DNA from: CAYJKB01 sp964370625
GTDB lineage: Bacteria; Bacillota; Clostridia; Oscillospirales; Butyricicoccaceae
Assembly (NCBI GenBank): GCA_964370625.1
Contig: CAYJKB010000037.1
Location: forward strand, 1-20,955
Reading direction: 5' to 3'
Length of the DNA: 20,955 nt
Part shown: piece by piece, positions 15,866 to 20,955 of the stretch
How the letters are laid out: each line of letters begins with the position of its first letter
How positions within the stretch are numbered: the stretch's first letter is position 1
Program-made: the position numbers and the translations under genes
Notes under the pieces: generated by a model
What the model was told of the DNA's origin: nothing
What the model saw: the letters and a program-made list of their open reading frames with translations, nothing else
The model's database searches: none

Positions 15866-16069
15866 CTAAATACCATTCAGATAATGTAAAAGACAATCTT
15901 CTAATGTTATTTCATTATCTGAAAAATTTATCTTAACTGTTGTTTTTCCGTCTTTATAGCAATACGGATTTTTAATCTGTTTTATGTAACTTGCAATTCG
16001 TTCTTTTTTGCTTGCATTAGGGTCGATTTTAACTGAATTAATATTAACGTTTTTAGAGTTTTCTAACAC
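15866..16069 (-). CDS. Small DUF6870-like protein
   Basis: A 67-residue soluble protein starting at GTG (16067-16069), 8 bases after a strong AAGGAGGG site. The core NPYCYKDGKTTVKINFSD followed by ITLEDCLLHYL resembles the short DUF6870-type proteins I recall next to recombinases and other mobile-element genes in gut Clostridia. The family match is from memory. Its role is unknown. As first gene of the recombinase operon it might be a recombination directionality factor or a regulator, but nothing in the sequence proves that. Confidence 0.75.
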   Translation of the reverse strand: MLENSKNVNINSVKIDPNASKKERIASYIKQIKNPYCYKDGKTTVKINFSDNEITLEDCLLHYLNGI

Positions 16070-16147
16070 TTTACATCCCTCCTTATAATTATTAACTATG
16101 TTTAATTAGCAAATAATATGATTGACATTCTGGTTGAAATTAGAAAA

Positions 16148-16177
16148 AACCTCTTGTGAAGTTAATCACAAGAGGTT
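16148..16177 (-). terminator. Rho-independent terminator after pnuC
   Basis: A perfect 12-bp stem (16148-16159 with 16166-16177), a 6-base loop, and a run of six or more Ts on the minus strand. It separates pnuC from the recombinase operon, which must therefore have its own promoter. I found no clear one in 16070-16147. Confidence 0.88.
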
Positions 16178-16222
16178 GTGTTTTAATTAAGTTTTGTTTA
16201 ATAATAGTATCGTTAATTTTTT

Positions 16223-16903
16223 CTATTTTTGCAATTTCGCCATTCTACACCAATTCATAAATCCATAAACATCATTAAATAAAAATATTATAAAACATAC
16301 AACAACAGAAAGATATGAAATTTCTTCGAAGGTAGCCATAGTCCAAAGATATATGAGAATTATATCATTTATAGCATAGGCAATTGCAAAATAAGTAGTT
16401 CTTCGAAATGTTAAGTAAACTGCAATGAAACTAGTTGTGACAGATAATGTGCTTGCGATAATATTTGCAGTGTTAAAGTAATCTAATATAAAATAAAAAA
16501 TTACAGTTACAAACAACGCTAAAATACACATAAATACAAGTTCCTTCTTTTGCAAATAATTGATTTTAACTTGTGATTTATTTCCATTATACGGATTTTT
16601 CAGCCATGAAACCAATGCAAAAACTGCCATTGGCATAGTCATTCCCAAATATGTTATCATTTCACCGAAATATGAAAAACTATAAGATATAATCCCATAA
16701 AGCAAGCTGAAAAAAATCATTAATAATTGTCCTATATGATTTCCTTTTGCACTAAAAATCAATGAAGTGACACCAATCAAGGATGCTATTAATGATAAAA
16801 AGTTGTAATTTTTAAAAATTAAAAATACGAAAATAATTACAAGTATTGAAGTAATCCACAATATTAATTCAGTTTTAGTAAAATAATTTATTAATTTTTT
16901 CAT
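16223..16903 (-). CDS. pnuC: PnuC-family nicotinamide riboside (or related vitamin) transporter
   Basis: A 226-residue integral membrane protein with about seven hydrophobic segments. PnuC-like features are GQLLMIFFSLLYGIISY (58-74), YLGMTMPM (85-92), SWLKNPY (99-105), FRRTTYFAIAYAINDIILIYLW (166-187) and a C-terminal DVYGFMNWCRM (211-221). PnuC proteins carry nicotinamide riboside across the membrane by facilitated diffusion, with a cytoplasmic kinase trapping it for NAD synthesis. Relatives (PnuT, PnuX, PnuN) carry thiamine, riboflavin or deoxynucleosides, so the substrate is not certain. The ATG follows a GAGGT site. It has its own promoter, a structured leader and a terminator, so it is probably regulated alone rather than with lacI. 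Confidence 0.88.
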   Translation of the reverse strand: MKKLINYFTKTELILWITSILVIIFVFLIFKNYNFLSLIASLIGVTSLIFSAKGNHIGQLLMIFFSLLYGIISYSFSYFGEMITYLGMTMPMAVFALVSWLKNPYNGNKSQVKINYLQKKELVFMCILALFVTVIFYFILDYFNTANIIASTLSVTTSFIAVYLTFRRTTYFAIAYAINDIILIYLWTMATFEEISYLSVVVCFIIFLFNDVYGFMNWCRMAKLQK

Positions 16904-16922
16904 TTTATTTACCTCACAAAAT

Positions 16923-16983
16923 AAGCACCCATCTACACTTCTTCAAAGACCTAATGAAGTGCAGATGAATGCTTTATACATTC
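16923..16983 (-). promoter_or_regulatory. Structured pnuC leader, candidate riboswitch or attenuator
   Basis: In the minus sense, a 19-bp stem including three G-U pairs forms between 16956-16974 and 16923-16941 with a 14-base loop, followed by TATTTTGTG. Its upstream arm overlaps a competing small hairpin GAATG-tataaag-CATTC (16967-16983). Further upstream the leader holds TTTTGCCACCGGGTAAG. Two exclusive structures between promoter and gene are typical of an attenuator. I do not recognise a TPP, FMN or preQ1 consensus in it. Confidence 0.5.
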
Positions 16984-17014
16984 TTACCCGGTGGCAAAAG
17001 ACTATTTTTTTGAA

Positions 17015-17043
17015 ATTATAACATAAATATTTAAAATTTACAA
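17015..17043 (-). promoter_or_regulatory. Promoter of pnuC overlapping the lacI stop codon
   Basis: On the minus strand, -35 TTGTAA (17038-17043), an exact 17-base spacer, and a perfect -10 TATAAT (17015-17020). The TAA of the -35 is the stop codon of the upstream regulator gene. Transcription would start near 17008, giving a leader of about 105 bases. Confidence 0.7.
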
Positions 17044-18030
17044 CTTTAAATCACAAGAATTTCTAATCATTAACATAGCAGACACTTTTTCGCTGTCTAC
17101 ATCTTCTTTATTAATAAGTTTTACTAAATTTTTAATAGATTTTTTGCTTAATTCAATAGTATTTGTGTCTATACTCGTAATTGTAGGTGTAAAATAATCG
17201 CATTTTTCTATATTATCAAATCCTATTATACTTATATCTTTTGGTACTGAAAAGCCTTCATCAATAAGAGCTTTTATTGCACCAATTGCCATTTCATCAT
17301 TAGCACAGACAAATGCTTCAGGCAATTTTTTTTTCATAGCAATATGATTTCTAAGTGCAGAATAAGCTCCAATTTCAGAATAATGCCCTAAAATTTCAAA
17401 TTCTTTATTTTCCGTAATATTATGTTCATTTAAAGTGTGTATATAACCTTCAAATCGTTTTTTTTCATCATAATTATCATCACTGCCGTGTATATATCCA
17501 ATTTTATTATGTCCTAATTTTATTAGATATTTGATAGCTTGTTTAACAGCTGAAAAATTATCAATAACAACACTTTTTATAGATTTTTCATCAATTTCTC
17601 TATCTAAAAATATAATTGGAATTTCATTGCTTTTTAAAAAAGATATATGCTCATCTGTTATAGTTTTATTTAAAACAATAGCACCATCAATTCCATTCCC
17701 TAAAATAGCTTTAAAAGATTGTTCAGAATTTTTCTCATCGTTCAAAAATATCGTAAGTCTATATCCTAATTTCAGTGCTTCCATATGCATAGCATGAAGT
17801 AATGTACTGTAAAAACTCCCCTCAATACAGGTTAAAAACACACCAATAACATTAGTTTTTGATACTTTTAGGAATTTTCCATTTAAATTTGGAATATAAT
17901 TTAATTTTTCTATAGCAGCAAGTACATTTAATCTAGTTTCATCGCTAACTACATCAACATTATTAATTACATTTGAAACAGTTGAAATTGCAACTTTTGC
18001 TTCTTTTGCTACATCTTTTATTGTGATCAT
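17038..18030 (-). CDS. LacI-family transcriptional regulator
   Basis: A 330-residue repressor-type protein. The N-terminal helix-turn-helix MITIKDVAKEAKVAISTVSN and the hinge region (to about residue 60) bind DNA. The rest is a periplasmic-binding-protein-like sugar-sensing domain with family motifs such as IDGAIVLNK, GHNKIGYIHG, RFEGYIHTL, PEAFVCANDEMAIGAI and SIIGFDNIE. I start it at the ATG at 18028-18030, which has AGGTGG upstream and begins exactly at the HTH. The frame extends 20 codons further, but that stretch covers the operator. It is divergent from the GH3 beta-glucosidase gene, and both have the same operator, so a sugar released or sensed in that pathway is the likely inducer. 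Confidence 0.94.
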   Translation of the reverse strand: MITIKDVAKEAKVAISTVSNVINNVDVVSDETRLNVLAAIEKLNYIPNLNGKFLKVSKTNVIGVFLTCIEGSFYSTLLHAMHMEALKLGYRLTIFLNDEKNSEQSFKAILGNGIDGAIVLNKTITDEHISFLKSNEIPIIFLDREIDEKSIKSVVIDNFSAVKQAIKYLIKLGHNKIGYIHGSDDNYDEKKRFEGYIHTLNEHNITENKEFEILGHYSEIGAYSALRNHIAMKKKLPEAFVCANDEMAIGAIKALIDEGFSVPKDISIIGFDNIEKCDYFTPTITSIDTNTIELSKKSIKNLVKLINKEDVDSEKVSAMLMIRNSCDLKL

Positions 18031-18043
18031 ATAATCCACCTTG

Positions 18044-18059
18044 TTAAAAACGTTTTTAG
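18044..18059. promoter_or_regulatory. LacI-family operator upstream of lacI
   Basis: TTAAAAACGTTTTTAG contains a perfect 14-bp palindrome (18045-18058) with a central CG, the usual LacI-family form. It sits between the lacI promoter and its ribosome binding site, a position fit for autorepression. An identical 16-mer lies before the GH3 gene. Confidence 0.8.
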
Positions 18060-18068
18060 TTATTTTTA

Positions 18069-18097
18069 ATTTTATCACATATATTATCAATTTACAA
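18069..18097 (-). promoter_or_regulatory. Promoter of the lacI-family gene
   Basis: On the minus strand, -35 TTGTAA (18092-18097), an exact 17-base spacer, and -10 TAAAAT (18069-18074). The operator at 18044-18059 overlaps the first transcribed bases. Confidence 0.6.
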
Positions 18098-18180
18098 CTA
18101 AAATTTGACTAAAAAATTTATATCCCAATCAGATAATCTAACTAAAAATTCAAAAATAAGATTTTGTTTCCTAATATCTG

Positions 18181-18209
18181 TTGACTTTTTCTGTTGCCTA
18201 TGATAATAT
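18181..18209 (+). promoter_or_regulatory. Probable promoter of the GH3 gene
   Basis: -35 TTGACT (18181-18186), a 17-base spacer, and -10 TAATAT (18204-18209). A perfect TATAAT at 18215-18220 is an alternative -10, but pairs only with a TTGCCT at 15-base spacing. Either start lies upstream of the operator at 18246-18261. Confidence 0.5.
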
Positions 18210-18245
18210 TTCACTATAATAACTATTAAACCATTATAAAACAAA

Positions 18246-18261
18246 TTAAAAACGTTTTTAG
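18246..18261. promoter_or_regulatory. LacI-family operator upstream of the GH3 gene
   Basis: The same 16-mer as at 18044-18059, 202 bases away, containing the same 14-bp palindrome (18247-18260). It abuts the GGAGG ribosome binding site of the GH3 gene, so a bound repressor would block elongation from the upstream promoter. Confidence 0.8.
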
Positions 18262-18270
18262 GAGGACAAA

Positions 18271-20955
18271 ATGTATACTTTAGATTATGTGAAATATGCA
18301 CAAACTTCAAGAAAATTATGCGCAGATTCTTGTGTTTTGCTTAAAAATGACAATGTTTTGCCATTATCTCATGATGAAATCATATCAGTTTTCGGAAGAG
18401 CATCTATTGACACTTATTATTGCGGAACAGGTTCTGGCGGAATGGTTAATTTACCATATCTAGTAAACATCACAGATGGATTAAAAAACAAATTCTCTAT
18501 TAATGAGCAATTATTAGAAGAATATATCCAATTTATAAAGGAAAATCCATTTGATAAGGGTCAAGGTTGGGCACAAGAACCGTTTTTTCAAAAAGATTTA
18601 GAGCTTTCAGATGAATTAGTCGAAACTGCATCTAAAAAATCAGATGTGGCAATATATACAATTGGGCGTTCAGCTGGTGAAGATAATGACTGTTTAGCAG
18701 AAAAAGGTAGCTACTATTTAACTGATATAGAATTGCAAAATCTTCGTAAAATATGCAAATTTTTCAAAAAAACAGTTGTTTTACTTAATGTTGGTGGCAT
18801 TTTAGACTTGTCATTCATTGAAGAAATTAATCCATCTGCTGTTCTATTTGCATGGCACGGAGGTGCTGAAAGCGGAAATGGTTATGCTGATGTAATTTCT
18901 GGTTCAGTTAATCCGTCTGGTTCACTTCCTGATACAATTTCAAAAACACTTGATGATAACATAACTACAAAAAATTTCGGCAGCTTAACTGAAAATTTAT
19001 ACGAAGAAGATATTTATGTTGGTTATAGATATTTTGAAACTTTTGCTAAAGATAAAGTGTTATATCCTTTTGGATTCGGACTTTCATACACTAATTTTGA
19101 AGTTACAAATTCTGAAATAACTTCGGAAAATAATAACTTTTTATGTAGCATTACGGTTAAAAATACAGGTTTAGCCGCTGGAAGCAAATCAATTCAAATT
19201 TATATGTCTGCTCCACAAGGGAAATTAGGCAAAGCAAGCAAAGTGCTTGTTGGGTTTGGTAAAACTACTATTTTACAGCCAAATGAATATCAAATCATTG
19301 AAATTTCTATAAATTCATATGACTATTCTTCATATGATGAGAAAAATTCTGAATTTATACTCGAAAATGGTAAATATAGTATATATGCTGGATTTGATGT
19401 AAGAAGTTCATTTGAAATCTATAATTTTACTTTAAATAAAAACGTTTCAATCCTAAAGTGTAGACAGGCTTTAGCTCCAATTCAACAATTTAATATTTTA
19501 AAACCAACTGATGATAACCAGATTTCTTATGTTCCTGTAAATACTAGAAATTATGATATTAAAGATAGAATTTCACAAGAACGTGGTGAAATATTAACAA
19601 AAACAGATACTTTAATTGTTTTTGATGATGTAATTACAGGAAAAATCAGTATAAAAGACTATCTTAACCAACTTTCAAATCTTGACTTAATTCATATTTC
19701 TCGTGGTGAAGGCATGTGTTCTCCTAAAGTTACTTCTGGCACAGCTGGTTGTATTGGTGGTGTGACTGAAAATCTTCAAAGGTATAAATTACCAATTATT
19801 TGCTGTGCTGATGGCCCTTCTGGAATTAGGATGGATTCAGGTACTATGGCTTTTAGCATACCTAACGGAACAGCAATTGCATCAACTTTTGATACTAATT
19901 TAGTTGCAGAATTGTTTGATTTCCTTGCTATTGAGCTTGTTAAAAACAATATAGATACAATTTTAGGTCCTGGAATAAATATTCACAGAAATCCACTTTG
20001 TGGAAGAAATTTCGAGTATTTTTCAGAAGATCCTTTTTTAACTGGAAAAATGGCTGTTTCTCAACTAAAATCTCTTCATAAATACAATGTTACAGGTACG
20101 ATTAAACATTTTGTAGCAAATAATCAAGAAACAAAGCGTCGAGAAGCTGATTCCGTAATAAGTGAGCGTGCTTTGCGTGAAATTTATCTTAAAGCATTTG
20201 AAATGTGTGTTAAAGATGGCGATGCTATCAGCATTATGACAGCTTACAATCCTGTTAATGGTGTGCAAGCTGCTAGTAATTTTGATTTAAACACTTCAAT
20301 TTTACGTCAAGAATGGGGATTTGATGGCGTTGTTATGACTGATTGGTGGGCTACAATGAATTTTGAGGGTGAAGAATCATCAGAGGAAAATGTTGCTGCA
20401 ATGATTTTAGCTCAAAATGATGTTTACATGGTTAACGGTGATGCTCTTACTAATAGCAGAAAAGATAATGCTGAAGAAATGTTGAAAGAAAACGTTTTTA
20501 CACGTTATGAACTTCTTCGTAATGCCGAAAATGTTCTAAAAGTAATGTTAAAATTAATTTGCAGTAAGGGTGCACCTGAAGTTACTGTTCTTAATCAGCC
20601 TGAAAATGTATTTTCACATTCTATTGAGTGTGGTGAATTTATTATTGCTGATGAAACTATCATCAACACTTCAAATTTTGATACAACTAAAGGTACACAC
20701 AATAAGTTTACACTTACTTTCCCTGGAAAAGGTGATTACAGATTTATTTTCGAACTGGAAAGTGAAGCTCCTGAAGTTGCTCAACTTCCAATGACGCTTA
20801 GTGCAAATGGTGCTGAACTTGGTACAATTACTCTAAAAGGCACAATGAAAACTGTAGAAATCATTAATTATAATGTATTTGCTAATATAAATTCATATTT
20901 TGATTTATTTTTCAGTGACACTGGTATTCAAATTAAATCTTTAAAAGTTACTAAA
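18271..20955 (+). CDS. Circularly permuted GH3 beta-glucosidase-type hydrolase (3' end outside window)
   Basis: The frame is open for 895 codons from the ATG at 18271 (GGAGG upstream) to the window edge. Domain order is reversed compared with ordinary GH3. The alpha/beta sandwich domain comes first (about 10-250: LLKNDNVLPLS, GRSAGED with candidate acid/base E137, WHGGAESG, NPSGSLP). YPFGFGLSYT (265-274) follows, then a fibronectin III-like domain (about 275-390). The TIM barrel comes last: ADGPSG (513-518), GRNFEYFSEDP (578-588), KHF (612-614), and VVMTDWW with candidate nucleophile D691. After residue about 770 an extra beta-rich segment begins that may bind carbohydrate. This order is known in Ruminococcus albus and Butyrivibrio beta-glucosidases. 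No signal peptide is seen, so it probably works in the cytoplasm on imported oligosaccharides. The exact glycosidic specificity is not readable. Confidence 0.93.
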   Translation, partial: MYTLDYVKYAQTSRKLCADSCVLLKNDNVLPLSHDEIISVFGRASIDTYYCGTGSGGMVNLPYLVNITDGLKNKFSINEQLLEEYIQFIKENPFDKGQGWAQEPFFQKDLELSDELVETASKKSDVAIYTIGRSAGEDNDCLAEKGSYYLTDIELQNLRKICKFFKKTVVLLNVGGILDLSFIEEINPSAVLFAWHGGAESGNGYADVISGSVNPSGSLPDTISKTLDDNITTKNFGSLTENLYEEDIYVGYRYFETFAKDKVLYPFGFGLSYTNFEVTNSEITSENNNFLCSITVKNTGLAAGSKSIQIYMSAPQGKLGKASKVLVGFGKTTILQPNEYQIIEISINSYDYSSYDEKNSEFILENGKYSIYAGFDVRSSFEIYNFTLNKNVSILKCRQALAPIQQFNILKPTDDNQISYVPVNTRNYDIKDRISQERGEILTKTDTLIVFDDVITGKISIKDYLNQLSNLDLIHISRGEGMCSPKVTSGTAGCIGGVTENLQRYKLPIICCADGPSGIRMDSGTMAFSIPNGTAIASTFDTNLVAELFDFLAIELVKNNIDTILGPGINIHRNPLCGRNFEYFSEDPFLTGKMAVSQLKSLHKYNVTGTIKHFVANNQETKRREADSVISERALREIYLKAFEMCVKDGDAISIMTAYNPVNGVQAASNFDLNTSILRQEWGFDGVVMTDWWATMNFEGEESSEENVAAMILAQNDVYMVNGDALTNSRKDNAEEMLKENVFTRYELLRNAENVLKVMLKLICSKGAPEVTVLNQPENVFSHSIECGEFIIADETIINTSNFDTTKGTHNKFTLTFPGKGDYRFIFELESEAPEVAQLPMTLSANGAELGTITLKGTMKTVEIINYNVFANINSYFDLFFSDTGIQIKSLKVTK

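Larger units (their letters stand above)
9995..16069 (-). mobile_element. Putative recombinase/lysis element or prophage remnant
   Basis: Six co-directional minus-strand genes lie between gltB and pnuC: a DUF6870-like protein, three large serine recombinases, an endolysin-type amidase and a holin-like membrane protein. Endolysin and holin beside a serine integrase is a common layout at one end of Firmicute prophages. There are no capsid, tail, replication or conjugation genes here. I found no convincing direct repeat at the flanks, so the true ends are not defined. The lysis pair and the recombinases could also have separate origins, since a hairpin (11402-11438) separates them. Confidence 0.45.

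Noticed and set aside
16070..16147. Promoter for the recombinase operon
   Set aside because: Possible boxes (TTTCAA with TATTAT at 15 bases, TTGCTA with TATAAG at 19 bases) have poor spacing, so none is called.
11440..16220. Direct repeats as att sites flanking the recombinase block
   Set aside because: Comparing 11440-11580 with 16070-16220 by eye gave only short AT-rich matches of about 7 bases, one of them inverted. These are not credible as attachment sites.
16904..17008. TPP, FMN, preQ1 or T-box element in the pnuC leader
   Set aside because: The hallmark motifs (CUGAGA for TPP, the GGGUGGNACCGCG box for T-box, the others' conserved cores) are absent, and the leader is short for TPP, FMN or T-box elements.
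18031..18090. 20-codon upstream extension of the LacI-family gene
   Set aside because: It covers the operator and the expected -10 region. The family always starts at the helix-turn-helix, and the ATG at 18030 has its own ribosome binding site.
18098..18310. 70-codon minus-strand open frame between lacI and the GH3 gene
   Set aside because: It overlaps the GH3 start, operator and promoters, has no ribosome binding site, and shows an AT-driven composition with no recognisable domain.

Overview
The window is AT-rich and reads as chromosomal DNA from an anaerobic Clostridia-type Firmicute. The signs are strong AGGAGG-type ribosome binding sites, TTGNNN-N17-TATAAT-type promoters, an SLH-anchored surface protein, large serine recombinases, and a glycoside hydrolase 3 (GH3) enzyme with reversed domain order, a form known from Ruminococcus albus and Butyrivibrio. 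No rRNA, tRNA or CRISPR array was seen.

Left part (1-3.7 kb): two divergent secreted-protein genes come first. One is a fragment running off the left edge; the other is a BspA-like leucine-rich-repeat protein with three SLH domains. The second converges on a degenerate-GGDEF/EAL protein, and a 16-bp bidirectional terminator lies between them. The EAL gene has a good promoter and an unusual repeat-rich, hairpin-forming leader.

Middle (3.7-9.9 kb): gltB-gltD on the minus strand encode the two subunits of NADPH-glutamate synthase. They follow a consensus promoter and a leader that contains a terminator-like hairpin between promoter and start codon, which suggests attenuation.

Accessory block (10-16.1 kb, all minus strand): a small DUF6870-like protein, three consecutive large serine recombinases (the first pair overlapping), an endolysin-type amidase with a SPOR half-repeat, and a small holin-like membrane protein. 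This looks like the integration and lysis end of a prophage or another recombinase-driven element, without structural or conjugation genes here. Only the middle recombinase carries the long coiled coil after the zinc ribbon, so the three may work as one heteromeric recombinase. The last recombinase frame continues in frame for 21 coding-like codons beyond its TAA.

Right part (16.1-20.96 kb): a PnuC-family vitamin transporter gene has its own promoter and a structured leader (possible riboswitch or attenuator). Next come a LacI-family regulator and, divergent from it, a circularly permuted GH3 beta-glucosidase that runs off the right edge. Identical 16-bp operators sit just before the ribosome binding site of both lacI and the GH3 gene, which indicates autoregulation plus control of sugar hydrolysis.

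The candidates for something undescribed are the recombinase trio with its single coiled coil, and three leader RNAs (EAL gene, gltB, pnuC) whose structures I cannot assign to a known class by eye.
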